Source: Tateyamaria sp947503385
GTDB lineage: Bacteria; Pseudomonadota; Alphaproteobacteria; Rhodobacterales; Rhodobacteraceae
NCBI RefSeq assembly: GCF_051195235.1
Contig: NZ_JBNFZM010000003.1
Span: 434,001 to 498,000 of the forward strand
DNA length: 64,000 nt
Reading direction: 5' to 3'
Part shown: positions 42,315-52,075 of the stretch, piece by piece
Layout of the letters: the number at the start of each line of letters is the position of its first letter
Position numbering within the stretch: the first letter of the stretch is position 1
Position numbers and translations under genes: made by a program
Notes under the pieces: model-generated
What the model was told of the DNA's origin: nothing
Database searches by the model: none
Seen by the model: only the letters and a program-made list of their open reading frames with translations

Positions 42315-43442
42315 ATGCGCCCAGCTCAGATTCTGTTTCCCCTCACAATGCTCATTTTCCTTGCGTGCAGCGCAACTGCGCAACAAGGCCCACCTCCGGT
42401 GACCGCAGCCAAACCCGTGGTCAAAACCATCGTCGAAGACGATGAATTCGTAGGGCGTTTCGGCGCATCGGCTGAGGTCGACATCCGGGCGCGGGTCACC
42501 GGTTTTCTGGACGAAGTGCATTTCACTGACGGCAGTTTTGTTGAGCAGGACCAGTTGCTGTACACCATCGACCAGCGCCAGTTCCAGACAGCGCTGCGGC
42601 AGGCGCAAGCGCAGATCGACATCGCAGAGGCAACCAGCGCCTTTGCCGACGAACAGCTGGATCGGGCGGTTTCGCTGATCGACAACGGCACGATTGCACA
42701 AAGCGTGCTGGATCAGCGGCGCGAGGCGGCGCTGGCCGCACAGGGCGCACTGGAACAGGCACGCGCGGCGCTGGAATTGGCCGAACTGGATCTGGAGTAT
42801 TCCGAAATCCGCGCACCGATGGCCGGGCGGATTGATCAAACGCTGCTTGATCCCGGCAACCTCGTGTCCGCAAACCAAACCCTTTTGACCTCCATCGTCG
42901 CGACAAACCCGATCCACTTTTATTTTGACATCGATGAACGGTATTTCCTCGCCTATGCGCGCGACGCGCGCGCCCGGGGATCCATGCTGCAAGAAGGCGC
43001 GAATGGGCTTGAGGTTCGTGTCACCGTATCCGACCGGCAGGTGCCGCCACAAATGGGGCGCCTCGACTTTTCCGAAAACCGGATCGACGAGGAAACCGGT
43101 ACGATGCGCGTGCGCGCCGTGCTCGACAATCCCGACGAACTGCTGACACCGGGGCTGTTTGGGCGAGTGAATGTCCCCGGATCATTGCCTTATGAAGGGG
43201 TATTGATCCCCGATGCCGCGATTGTGTCTGATCAGAACAGGCGGCTTGTCATGTCACTGGATGCCGAAGGCAACGTGACCCCGATCCCCATCAGGCCCGG
43301 ACCGCGCATCGATGGATACCGCGTTGTGCGCGAAGGTCTGGATGGGTCCGAAACCATCGTGACCGAAGGGCTGATCCGCGCCCGTCCCGGCAGCGTCGTG
43401 GCGCCCGAACTGATCGAATTACCGCTGGTTGCCGAAAACTAG
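42315..43442 (+). CDS. RND efflux periplasmic adaptor (membrane fusion protein)
   Basis: This 375-residue protein starts with a signal peptide (PAQILFPLTMLIFLACSATA), with a Cys that may be lipidated as in AcrA. The adaptor order is normal: a barrel-sandwich region with ARVTGFLDEVHFTDGSFVEQDQLLYTID, a helical hairpin (about 95-150), the lipoyl return strand EYSEIRAPMAGRID, and a beta-barrel domain with IHFYFDIDERYFL. It links the inner-membrane pump encoded next to an outer-membrane channel, which is not encoded here. Confidence 0.92.
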   Translation: MRPAQILFPLTMLIFLACSATAQQGPPPVTAAKPVVKTIVEDDEFVGRFGASAEVDIRARVTGFLDEVHFTDGSFVEQDQLLYTIDQRQFQTALRQAQAQIDIAEATSAFADEQLDRAVSLIDNGTIAQSVLDQRREAALAAQGALEQARAALELAELDLEYSEIRAPMAGRIDQTLLDPGNLVSANQTLLTSIVATNPIHFYFDIDERYFLAYARDARARGSMLQEGANGLEVRVTVSDRQVPPQMGRLDFSENRIDEETGTMRVRAVLDNPDELLTPGLFGRVNVPGSLPYEGVLIPDAAIVSDQNRRLVMSLDAEGNVTPIPIRPGPRIDGYRVVREGLDGSETIVTEGLIRARPGSVVAPELIELPLVAEN

Positions 43443-43443
43443 G

Positions 43444-46400
43444 ATGGGCCGCTTTTTCGTCACGCGCCCCGTCTTTGCCATCGTCGTTTCGGTGATTATG
43501 ACCATTGTCGGCCTGCTCGCCTATTTCGAGCTTCCGGTGGAACAATATCCCGAAATCGCGCCCCCTTCCATCGTCGTACGCGCGGCCTATCCCGGTGCGG
43601 ACGCGGCCACCATTGCCGCAACCGTGGCCACCCCCATTGAACAGGAAATCAATGGGGTCGAGGGAATGCTGTACATGTCATCCTATTCGACCGCAGACGG
43701 GTCGATGTCGCTGACCATCACATTCGAGTTGGGCACCGATCTGGATTCGGCTCAGGTGCTTGTGCAGAACCGTGTGGCCGTTGCCGAACCGCGCCTGCCG
43801 CAAGAGGTGCGGGCCCTCGGCGTGACCACCACCAAGTCTTCACCCGATCTGATGATGGTCGTTCACATGCTGTCGCCGGACGAAACATTCGACCAACTTT
43901 ACGTGTCGAACTATGCCCGCTCGCGGGTTCGGGACCAACTGGTGCGGCTGGACGGCGTGGGCGATCTGCTGATCTTTGGAGAGCGTGAGTTTTCGGCCCG
44001 CGTCTGGCTTGACCCCGACCGGCTGGGGTCGCTGGGGTTGACGGCAGGCGATGTGGTGTCGGCGCTGCGGGAACAGAATGTGCAGGTGTCGGGCGGATCA
44101 CTGGGCGCGCCACCCAACAATTCCGCGAATGCGTTTCAGGTCACCCTGACCACGCAGGGACGGCTTGAGGACCCGCGTGAATTTGGCCGCGTCATTGTCA
44201 AATCCACCCCGGACGGACGCGTTGTGCGCGTGCGCGATGTGGCACGGGTCGAGATCGGCGCGCGGTCCTACATCACGAACTCTTACCTCAACAACAAACC
44301 CGCGGTTGCCCTTGGCATCTTCCAACGCCCCGGATCGAATGCGCTTGCCTCTGCGGACGAGATCATCAGCGTGATGGAGACCTTGTCCGAGGACTTTCCC
44401 CCCGGTCTCGAATACCAAGTTGTCTATAACCCCACCGAATTCATCGAAGCATCCGTGAACGCGGTCTACCAAACCCTGTTCGAAGCGGTGCTGCTGGTGG
44501 TTGTCGTCATCATCGTATTCCTGCAAAGCCTGCGCACGGCCGTCATCCCCTTGCTGGCCATTCCCGTGTCGCTGATCGGGACCTTTGCAGCGATGTACGC
44601 CCTCGGATACTCCCTCAATCTGCTGACGCTTTTCGGTCTGATCCTCGCTATCGGCATTGTCGTGGACGACGCCATCGTCGTGGTCGAGAATGTGGAGCGG
44701 AACATTGCCAACGGCATGACCCCACGCGACGCAACCGCGCGCACCATGGACGAAGTACAGAACGCCGTCATCGGAACATCGCTGGTGCTGATTGCCGTGT
44801 TTGTGCCTGCGGCCCTCGTGCCCGGCATCACCGGGCAATTCTACCGGCAGTTTGCCGTGACGATCTCGGTCGCGACTGTGATTTCGACCATCAATTCGCT
44901 GAGCCTGTCCCCGGCAATGGCTGCGGCCCTGCTCAAGCCGCAAAGCGATGCGCCATCGCGCAATCCATTGCGCTTTGTCACGACGCCGCTGGCCAATGGC
45001 TTTAACAAAGGGTTCGACGCGTTGGCACGCGGCTATGGCCGCGTGGTGCGCGGGCTGGTCAGCACGTGGGGGATGTTGGGGCTTGCGGTGACGGCTTTTG
45101 CCGGGCTGCTGGGCGTGACCTACTGGCTCAATACCCAAGTGCCCACGGGCTTTATTCCAGAGGCTGATCAGGGCTATGCCATTGTCGTGGTCCAATTGCC
45201 AGACGGTGCCGCGCTTGACCGAACCGATGCCATCATGCGGCAGGCAACGGACATCGCCCTTGGCACGCCCGGGGTGACGAACGCAGTCGCCTTTGCCGGG
45301 TTCTCGGGTGCCACATTCACAAATGCCAGCAATCAAGGCGTGATTTTCACCACCTTTGAAACCTTCGAAGACCGCGAGGCCAGCGGACTGACATCAGGCG
45401 CCATCGTTGGCCAATTGTTTGGCCGGATGCAAAGCCTGCGCGAGGCGTTCATCATTGCCATCGCGCCGCCTGCTGTTCGCGGTGTCGGCACCGGCGGTGG
45501 TTTTAAACTGCAACTGCAAGAGACGGAAAGCGCCGACATGGCCCGCGTTCTGAATTCTGCCTATGCCATCATGGGCAGCGCGGGACAGTCGGACAAGGTG
45601 CAGGGCGTGTTCACGACATTCTCCTCCGGTGCGCCGCAACTCTTTCTTGAGATTGACCGGGTGCGGGCACAAATGCTCAACGTGCCCATCGGCGCCATTT
45701 TCGAGGCATTGTCGATCAATCTTGGCTCAGCCTATGTCAACGATTTCAACGCCTTTGGCCGCCTGTTTCAGGTGCGCGCCCAAGCCGACGAACAATTCCG
45801 CCTGACCGAAAGCGATATCCGCAGCCTGCGGGTGCGGTCCGCGACCGGGGCGCTGGTGCCGCTGGGCACTTTGGTCACCGTTCAGGAAACCGCAGGGCCC
45901 GCATTGGTTCAGCGCTACAATCAGCAAGTGTCCGTCCCGGTGCAGGGGTCGCCTGCCCCCGGTGTGTCGACAGGCGAAGCGCTGATTGCGATGGAGGCAC
46001 TGGCAGAAACGGTCATGCCGCCCGGACTGGATTACGAATGGACAGAACTGGCATTGCAGGAGCGCAATCAGGGCGATACGGCGATTTACATCTTTGCCTT
46101 CTCCATTCTCTTTGCCTTTCTGTTTCTCGCCGCGTTGTACGAAAGTTGGGTCCTGCCCATCGCGATCATCCTTATTGTTCCGCTGGCTGTGTTGGGGGCT
46201 TTGGGCGGGGTCATGTTCCGCGGTATGGACAACAACATCCTCACTCAGGTCGGATTGATCGTGTTGGTCGGACTGGCGGCCAAGAATGCCATTCTGATCG
46301 TGGAGTTCGCCAAACAGGCACAGGAGGAACGCGGCCTTTCGCCCGTCGAGGCCGCTGTCGAGGCCAGCCAGTTGCGCCTCAGACCGATCTTGATGACAGC

Positions 46401-46590
46401 GTTTGCCTTTATCCTCGGCGTTTTGCCCTTGACCATCGCCACCGGCGCAGGGTCAGAGATGCGGCAGGCCTTGGGCACCGCCGTGTTGTTCGGCATGTCC
46501 GGCGTCACGTTCCTCGGCCTGTTTTTCACACCGGTGTTCTACGTGCTGTTGCGCCGCCTCTTTCCGGGTCGGGTGGAGGCCGCGACATAG
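43444..46590 (+). CDS. RND efflux transporter, HAE-1 family (AcrB type)
   Basis: The ATG at 43444 begins one base after the adaptor stop. The product has 1048 residues, the normal length for AcrB-type pumps. An N-terminal helix (RPVFAIVVSVIMTIVGLLAYF), a large periplasmic loop, the proton-relay helix with GIVVDDAIVVVEN (Asp pair) and the second-half helix with GLAAKNAILIVEFAKQ (Lys) are all in place. It exports drugs, lipophilic compounds or metabolites out of the inner membrane. No outer-membrane factor or dedicated regulator lies alongside. Confidence 0.95.
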   Translation: MGRFFVTRPVFAIVVSVIMTIVGLLAYFELPVEQYPEIAPPSIVVRAAYPGADAATIAATVATPIEQEINGVEGMLYMSSYSTADGSMSLTITFELGTDLDSAQVLVQNRVAVAEPRLPQEVRALGVTTTKSSPDLMMVVHMLSPDETFDQLYVSNYARSRVRDQLVRLDGVGDLLIFGEREFSARVWLDPDRLGSLGLTAGDVVSALREQNVQVSGGSLGAPPNNSANAFQVTLTTQGRLEDPREFGRVIVKSTPDGRVVRVRDVARVEIGARSYITNSYLNNKPAVALGIFQRPGSNALASADEIISVMETLSEDFPPGLEYQVVYNPTEFIEASVNAVYQTLFEAVLLVVVVIIVFLQSLRTAVIPLLAIPVSLIGTFAAMYALGYSLNLLTLFGLILAIGIVVDDAIVVVENVERNIANGMTPRDATARTMDEVQNAVIGTSLVLIAVFVPAALVPGITGQFYRQFAVTISVATVISTINSLSLSPAMAAALLKPQSDAPSRNPLRFVTTPLANGFNKGFDALARGYGRVVRGLVSTWGMLGLAVTAFAGLLGVTYWLNTQVPTGFIPEADQGYAIVVVQLPDGAALDRTDAIMRQATDIALGTPGVTNAVAFAGFSGATFTNASNQGVIFTTFETFEDREASGLTSGAIVGQLFGRMQSLREAFIIAIAPPAVRGVGTGGGFKLQLQETESADMARVLNSAYAIMGSAGQSDKVQGVFTTFSSGAPQLFLEIDRVRAQMLNVPIGAIFEALSINLGSAYVNDFNAFGRLFQVRAQADEQFRLTESDIRSLRVRSATGALVPLGTLVTVQETAGPALVQRYNQQVSVPVQGSPAPGVSTGEALIAMEALAETVMPPGLDYEWTELALQERNQGDTAIYIFAFSILFAFLFLAALYESWVLPIAIILIVPLAVLGALGGVMFRGMDNNILTQVGLIVLVGLAAKNAILIVEFAKQAQEERGLSPVEAAVEASQLRLRPILMTAFAFILGVLPLTIATGAGSEMRQALGTAVLFGMSGVTFLGLFFTPVFYVLLRRLFPGRVEAAT

Positions 46591-46868
46591 GTGATCTGCC
46601 ACATGGCGTTGATCCACGGTCGATGCGATGGGCACCCCGGTCGCGTTTGGGTGGCAGCTGGCTGACAAGATTTCGCGGCAACGTTCGACGAGATTGCCAC
46701 CGATCGGCTTGTGCGCGTCACGACGGCCTACACGGCGGCAGAAGCAATCTGTTTTTGCCAATGCATACGACAATTGGGACGCGATAATCCAAGTTGCGCG
46801 CCGTTACAGGTGTTCATTGGCGAGGCTGGGCAGACATGACATAGGACGCGCCGGGCGCTGCTTGCCCG
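46591..46868. other. Gap between convergent RND and CoA-transferase genes
   Basis: These 278 bases contain no convincing gene or stem-loop terminator. Short open frames exist on both strands but show no family features. Confidence 0.4.
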
Positions 46869-48062
46869 TCAGCAACGGGCCACCACCTCCTGCGCGCGAA
46901 GCGCATCAATTTCAGCATCGGTATAGCCAAGATCCCGCAGCGTATCCTGCGTGCCCTCGCCCAGCGTCTGCGGCGGCGTGTCACCCGGTTCAGGCGTGTC
47001 CTGCACACGGAACGGCAGGCCGCAAAACCCCGCCGCCCCTCGGCCAACGAAATCACGTTGGCGCGCAGGCGGAAGCCGGAGCGCATCCGGCAAGCTCCTT
47101 ACCATTGCGCACGGCACACCGGCCTCCATCAACAAACCTTCCCAGATGTCTGCCGGGCGCGTGCGTAGGACATCGCACAGCGCCAGCCCCAAGGCCTGAC
47201 CATTTGCATCGCGTGCCGCCGGTGTCGCAAACTGCGGGTCACTCAGCCAATCCGAACGTCCCAAAGCATGGGCCAAGGCGTGGAACTGCGCCTCTTCATT
47301 CACCCCGAGGCTGATTTGCCCCTCGGCACAATCAAACACACCGGATGAGGGTGACCGGCTGTTGGCCGCGTTGCCCCGTGACTTTGGCTCATGCCCTGTC
47401 AGCTGCAAATCGGTGATCGTTGAGCTCATCAAGGCAAAGGCAGTTTCAAGCATCGACACATCGACAAACGCACCGACGCCCGTTTTGTCGCGCTGCATCA
47501 GTGCCGCCATGACGGCCAGAGCCCCAGACAGGCCCGTTGCGTAGTCCACGATGGGCGCGCCGGTGCGCAGTGGTCCGGTATCCTGCGTGCCGGTCAGCGC
47601 CATCAGACCGCTGATCGCCTGTATGTTCACGTCATAGGCGGGCGCTCCGGCCATATCGTTGTCCCGCCCATAGCCGGTCATCGCACAGTGGATCAGCCAG
47701 GGATTGACGGCGCGCGTGTCGGATTCGGTCAGCTTGAGCCGGGTCAGCGTTTCGGGACGGTGGTTTTCGACCAGAACATCGGCAGAGGCCAAAAGGCGGG
47801 CAAAAACATCGCGCCCCGCGTCCCTGCCCAGATCCAGTGCAAGCGACCGTTTGCCCGCGCTTTGGGTCAGGTAGGCCGTGCTCATACCCGCCGCCGCGCG
47901 CGCTTTGTCAGTGCCACCCCGGTGGCGCATCGCATCGCCCCGTCCGGGGCGTTCGACCTTGATCACCTCCGCGCCCAGCAGGCCGAGATAGTAGGCGCAG
48001 GCCGGACCAGCCAGCACGTGCGTCCAGTCAACCACACGGATACCATCCAGCGGCAAGGTCAT
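46869..48062 (-). CDS. Class III (CaiB/BaiF family) CoA-transferase
   Basis: The product (397 residues) has the family III CoA-transferase features: VVDWTHVLAGPACAYYLGLLGAEVIKVE at the start, ENHRPETLTRL, the catalytic Asp region YDVNIQAISGLMALTG, and RTGAPIVDYATGL. These enzymes move CoA from a donor such as succinyl-CoA or acetyl-CoA to an organic acid. Its start overlaps the TctA stop by ATGA, so it is translated with the tripartite transporter. I infer that it activates the carboxylate imported by TctABC. The acid itself is unknown. Confidence 0.9.
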   Translation of the reverse strand: MTLPLDGIRVVDWTHVLAGPACAYYLGLLGAEVIKVERPGRGDAMRHRGGTDKARAAAGMSTAYLTQSAGKRSLALDLGRDAGRDVFARLLASADVLVENHRPETLTRLKLTESDTRAVNPWLIHCAMTGYGRDNDMAGAPAYDVNIQAISGLMALTGTQDTGPLRTGAPIVDYATGLSGALAVMAALMQRDKTGVGAFVDVSMLETAFALMSSTITDLQLTGHEPKSRGNAANSRSPSSGVFDCAEGQISLGVNEEAQFHALAHALGRSDWLSDPQFATPAARDANGQALGLALCDVLRTRPADIWEGLLMEAGVPCAMVRSLPDALRLPPARQRDFVGRGAAGFCGLPFRVQDTPEPGDTPPQTLGEGTQDTLRDLGYTDAEIDALRAQEVVARC

Positions 48063-49558
48063 GGCGCGCTCTCAACAGCGCGCGCCCGGGCCAGCCCGCG
48101 CATACGAAACAGCAGTGCGCTGATGCCGATCAACAGGAACAACAGCGCGACAGGACGCGTGACGAAAATCAGCAGCCCATTGTCCGACAGCAGCAGCGCT
48201 TGGCGAAACGTCTCTTCTGCACCGCCCGCCAGCACAAAGGAAATGACGAAGGCTGCCGGATTGAAATCAAGCTTGCGCATGGCCCAACCGGCAAAACCGG
48301 CCGCCACCATCACATAGACGTCAAACAGGTTGCCGCGCGACGTGTATGCCGCAACGAAAGAGGTCAGGAAGATCACCGGATACAGCACACGGGTGGGAAT
48401 ACGCGTGATAAAGCGCCCGACAAACGCCGCTCCAAAATAGCCGATCAGGCCATAGAACACGATGCCGATCAGGCCGCAGGCGAACAACGCATAGATCAAG
48501 TCGCGACTGGTGAGAAACAGCGTTGGGCCGATCTGGATGCCATGGATCAGGAACACACCGATCAGGATCGCGCCAATCGTGGACCCCGGAATACCAAGCG
48601 TCAGAAGCGGCGCCATTGACGGCCCGCTCACCGCGTTGTTCGCGGCTTCGGGTGCAGCCACCCCTTCAAGCGCGCCGTTGCCCCAGTCCTGAGGGTTGCG
48701 CGCACGGCGCTTGCCCTCTCCATACGCGACAAATGCCGCGATGGCGGACCCAAGGCCGGGCAACATGCCGATGAAGGACCCGATCAGCGACGACCTGAAT
48801 ACATGTGGCAGGCAGGGCCGGTATTCGGCCCATGTCAGGCCGTTGCGGACTTCATCATCGCCTTCTGCAATGATCTCGGGCGCTTTGCCGCGTGCTTCGA
48901 TCTGGGCAAAGACTTCGCCCAGCACAAAAATCCCGATCATCAGAGGCACCAGTCCGATTCCGTTGGTCAGGTCGAAACTGCCGAAGGTAAACCGTTCCGT
49001 GGAACTGATCGGGTCCAGCCCGACCATAGCAACCAGCACGCCCAACGCAGCAGAAGCAAGCCCGCGCGTGACCGATTTTCCGATGACCGAACCGATGACA
49101 ATGAAGGCTGCAAAATAGACCGCAAACAGTTCTGGCGGGCCAAGTTTCAAGGCAATCGTTGCAATCCACGCAACACCGACGATCAACAGAATTTCACCTG
49201 TGAAATCACCAATAACGGACGAGATGGTGGCCACTTTCATCGCCTTGCTGGCCTTGCCCTGCCGGGCAAGCGGGTAGCCATCAATTTGCGTTGCGGCAGA
49301 GGCCGCCGTTCCCGGTGTGTTGAACAGGATCGCAGCAATGGACCCACCGTACCGGCCCGACTTGCCAATGACATAGAGAAAGGCAAGCGCGGGCAGCGGT
49401 TCCATATAGAAGGTGAGCGGCAGGAGCATCGCAATGGCAGCAGAGGCGGTCAGACCCGGGATCGCCCCGACGATCATGCCGACAATGGCGGCTGCCAGCA
49501 CCCATGCCATGAGACTGGGGTCGCTCAGCACGCTTGCGAGGGCAGGAAAAATGTCCAT
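48059..49558 (-). CDS. tctA: Tripartite tricarboxylate transporter large membrane subunit (TctA)
   Basis: The ATG at 49558 is chosen because it gives the usual 499 residues and lies four bases after the TctB stop; the longer frame upstream runs into that gene. About 10-12 hydrophobic helices are visible. Typical signatures are IVGAIPGLTASAAIAMLLPLTF and GVAAPEAANNAVSGPSMAPLLTLGIPGS. TctA is the proton or sodium-coupled channel that accepts the carboxylate from TctC with the help of TctB. Confidence 0.93.
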   Translation of the reverse strand: MDIFPALASVLSDPSLMAWVLAAAIVGMIVGAIPGLTASAAIAMLLPLTFYMEPLPALAFLYVIGKSGRYGGSIAAILFNTPGTAASAATQIDGYPLARQGKASKAMKVATISSVIGDFTGEILLIVGVAWIATIALKLGPPELFAVYFAAFIVIGSVIGKSVTRGLASAALGVLVAMVGLDPISSTERFTFGSFDLTNGIGLVPLMIGIFVLGEVFAQIEARGKAPEIIAEGDDEVRNGLTWAEYRPCLPHVFRSSLIGSFIGMLPGLGSAIAAFVAYGEGKRRARNPQDWGNGALEGVAAPEAANNAVSGPSMAPLLTLGIPGSTIGAILIGVFLIHGIQIGPTLFLTSRDLIYALFACGLIGIVFYGLIGYFGAAFVGRFITRIPTRVLYPVIFLTSFVAAYTSRGNLFDVYVMVAAGFAGWAMRKLDFNPAAFVISFVLAGGAEETFRQALLLSDNGLLIFVTRPVALLFLLIGISALLFRMRGLARARAVESAP

Positions 49559-49562
49559 GCGG

Positions 49563-50030
49563 TCAAGGCCCGCCCATGATGTCAAGCAGGTCGAACCAGC
49601 GTCCGAGCGGTGGAAAGACGCCCAGCAGTTCAAAAAACACGAGGTGATAGATCGCGGGGCACAGGACAGCGGCAAGGCCAAGTCCGATGGCATTGCGCAC
49701 GCCGAAAATCCACAGCGCTGCGGGCGCCGCAACTGCGGTGCTCAGCAGGTAGCCAAACGCAGAAATCGACCAGACGTAAGTTATGGACAGCGCCAAAAGG
49801 CCTGTAATGGCAGGCCAGTGTCGCCGGTCCAGTCGCGCACCATCCGCTACGCGCAGTTCGGCCGCGCCCAGCGCAATCAGGGCCAGCGCGCCTGCCAAGG
49901 GAAAATACCGCGCGCCCCAGCGGCCATACTGATCCAAGGAGATGGACAGCGCAGTCACGGTGGCGCCGATCCCGATCAGGATCAGCGCCACACCAACCAC
50001 CCGAGGGGCGGGAGAAGACCCTTGGGTCAT
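49563..50030 (-). CDS. tctB: Tripartite tricarboxylate transporter small membrane subunit (TctB)
   Basis: This 155-residue protein has four hydrophobic helices, for example VVGVALILIGIGATVTALSI and AITGLLALSITYVWSISAFGYLL, as expected for TctB. It lies between the TctC and TctA genes, five bases after the TctC stop. Confidence 0.88.
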   Translation of the reverse strand: MTQGSSPAPRVVGVALILIGIGATVTALSISLDQYGRWGARYFPLAGALALIALGAAELRVADGARLDRRHWPAITGLLALSITYVWSISAFGYLLSTAVAAPAALWIFGVRNAIGLGLAAVLCPAIYHLVFFELLGVFPPLGRWFDLLDIMGGP

Positions 50031-50035
50031 TCGGT

Positions 50036-50998
50036 CTAGCCTTGCGACTTCAGCGCGTCGATCACGGGCTGGGTATCGGCCTGCATCTGCCGCAACCGCG
50101 CCTCGGTATCTGCGCCGCTGAGAAAGGCGGGCACATTGCCGCGCTCGCGCATCAGGTCCGCGAATTGCTGGGTTTCGGTGATCTGCTTCAACGCTGTCTC
50201 CATGCCTGCGATGATTTCCGGGTCGGTGCCTTTTGGCGCAAAGAACACAATAGGCGACGATACGGCGACGTAGTCAAACCCAAGTTCTGCCAGCGTTGGC
50301 ACATCATCGCGGATCGGATCCCGCTCTGGTGCGACAAGCGCCAGCACGCGCAATTCGTTCTCGAACCCGGCGGCTTGCTGGATACCGACAAAGGCGAAAT
50401 CAACCTGCGCGCCGATCACGGCAGCGCGGGTCGGGCCACCGCCCTTGAAGGGCACATCCTGCGCCTCGAGCCCATTGCGATTGAGAAAGCTTTGCCCCGC
50501 CACCTGATGGAACCCGCCGCGCCCGTTATGGGCCCAACGCAGGCTGCCGGGGTTGGCGCGGGCGGCATCCACAAGATCCTGAACCGTCTGGAACGGGCTG
50601 CTCGCAGGCACAATGACCGCAGGCGTCAGATTGCCGATCTGGGCAATGATATCGAAACTGTCGAACGGGTTCACATCCGTGTCCCGCAACATCGACGTCA
50701 ACAAAAAGGACCCTGCCGACGTCACCATGACCGTGTTGCCATCGGGGCGTGCCGCAGCCGCTTCGGTTGCGCCGGTAATACCGGACGAACCGGGCTTGTT
50801 CACGATGACCAGCGGCACCGGCAGGATACCATCGGCCGACGCCGCCGCAGCACGGGCCAGCGCATCGGTGCCGCCGCCCGCGGAATAGGGCAGAATGGCA
50901 TTGATGGGCCGACGTGGGTTCCATTCGGCAAGCGCTGGTCCAGCGGCAAGCAGTGCGGATGCGGACAGACCTGTCCTGATGAAATCGCGTCTTTGCAT
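50036..50998 (-). CDS. tctC: Tripartite tricarboxylate transporter substrate-binding protein (TctC/Bug family)
   Basis: The ATG at 50998 follows GGGAGG and gives 320 residues, the usual length. The N terminus MQRRDFIRTG followed by a hydrophobic segment resembles a twin-arginine signal, which would be unusual but not unknown for Bug proteins. The body has the Bug features ILPYSAGGGTDALAR, VNKPGSSGITG, LRWAHNGRGGFHQVAG and a late VPTLAELGFDYVAV. It delivers a carboxylate to TctBA and is divergent from a LysR regulator. It is only a distant paralogue of the partial TctC at the left end of the window. Confidence 0.9.
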   Translation of the reverse strand: MQRRDFIRTGLSASALLAAGPALAEWNPRRPINAILPYSAGGGTDALARAAAASADGILPVPLVIVNKPGSSGITGATEAAAARPDGNTVMVTSAGSFLLTSMLRDTDVNPFDSFDIIAQIGNLTPAVIVPASSPFQTVQDLVDAARANPGSLRWAHNGRGGFHQVAGQSFLNRNGLEAQDVPFKGGGPTRAAVIGAQVDFAFVGIQQAAGFENELRVLALVAPERDPIRDDVPTLAELGFDYVAVSSPIVFFAPKGTDPEIIAGMETALKQITETQQFADLMRERGNVPAFLSGADTEARLRQMQADTQPVIDALKSQG

Positions 50999-51105
50999 GA
51001 TGTCCTCCCAAAGGTCGCAGGAGCCGTTGGTCAGCCCCATTGTGATCTTGGCTGGACCGTAGCGCACCTTTTGACGTAGAAAAAACGCAATTATCAGAAC
51101 TAAAC

Positions 51106-51120
51106 TTCGAGAAATTCGAA
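51106..51120. promoter_or_regulatory. Candidate LysR box abutting the LysR start codon
   Basis: TTCGA-N5-TCGAA at 51106-51120 is a 15-base inverted repeat that contains the T-N11-A form. It ends two bases before the LysR start codon at 51123, where a ribosome site would normally lie. Binding there would block both transcription and access to the start, which fits autoregulation. Confidence 0.6.
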
Positions 51121-51122
51121 CG

Positions 51123-52037
51123 ATGAACTTACGCAGCCTCAAGGTGTTTGCCCTCGTGATGGAGGAAGGCACGCTGGCCCGTGCCGCACAAACCATGAAC
51201 CTGAGCCAATCCGCCGCCAGCCGCCTGTTACACCTGCTGGAGGATGAGTTCGCCATTCGTCTCTTTCGACGCGAGAACCGCCGCCTGATCGCAACGCCCG
51301 AGGCGGAACGTTTCTATCCCGAAGCGCTCCGCATCCTGTCGCAGATTGAATCACTGCCCGACTTTGTGCAGCGCATTCAGAGCGAACGGCCAGAGCCGTT
51401 TCGTATCATCGCGCAGACCCGGATCGTCAACGGGCTGGTTATACCGGCAATTGCGTTGATGCAGGACGCCTTTGCAGATCAGCCGGTCAAGCTGGAGATC
51501 CATCCCCGCCGCGACCTTGGGCGGCGCATGATGAATGATCGCTACGACATTGGCGTCACCGCGCTCCCTTTGCCCGTGGACCAACCAACACCCACCCGGC
51601 TGGGCACGGCGCCGCTCAAGGTCGCGCTGTCAAAGGATCATCCGCTGGCCGACCGCGCCCTGCTGTGTCCCGGTGATCTGGCGAACGTCCCCTATATTGC
51701 GCTGGACGACACAACTGTTATCCGGCGGATCGTCGATCAGGAGATGGCCGCCGCCGGCACGCGGCTGGAGGTTGCGCATGAGGTGTCGAACGGGTCCGCC
51801 GCCTACCGGTTGGTGCAACGGGGTCTGGGCTTTACTTTTGCCGATCCCATTGCGCTGGACCCCGAACTGGAAACCGATGTGCGGCTGATTGATTGGGCAC
51901 CACGGATGGAGGTCGACCTTGGCTATTTCATCCCGAACCCGGATCGCCGCACCACGCTTGTCCGCAGGTTCGAAGAGGCGTTGCAGACGGTTTTCACACA
52001 GCGCTGCGGTCAAGAAAATGGGCCCGCGCGCGCATAG
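51123..52037 (+). CDS. LysR-family transcriptional regulator (TctCBA operon)
   Basis: The 304-residue protein has a LysR winged helix-turn-helix (NLRSLKVFALVMEEGTLARAAQTMNLSQSAASRLLHLLE) and a substrate-binding domain with PFRIIAQTRIVNGLVIPAIAL and RYDIGVTALPL. It is divergent from the TctC gene with an inverted repeat next to its own start. It likely senses the imported carboxylate or its CoA product and controls the transporter and CoA-transferase. Confidence 0.92.
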   Translation: MNLRSLKVFALVMEEGTLARAAQTMNLSQSAASRLLHLLEDEFAIRLFRRENRRLIATPEAERFYPEALRILSQIESLPDFVQRIQSERPEPFRIIAQTRIVNGLVIPAIALMQDAFADQPVKLEIHPRRDLGRRMMNDRYDIGVTALPLPVDQPTPTRLGTAPLKVALSKDHPLADRALLCPGDLANVPYIALDDTTVIRRIVDQEMAAAGTRLEVAHEVSNGSAAYRLVQRGLGFTFADPIALDPELETDVRLIDWAPRMEVDLGYFIPNPDRRTTLVRRFEEALQTVFTQRCGQENGPARA

Positions 52038-52075
52038 CGCACAGGCCCACATGGCGTTTTGCTGCGCGGCGTGAC

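Noticed and set aside
46591..46868. Possible gene remnant between the RND pump and the CoA-transferase
   Set aside because: I could not recover a family resemblance in any frame.
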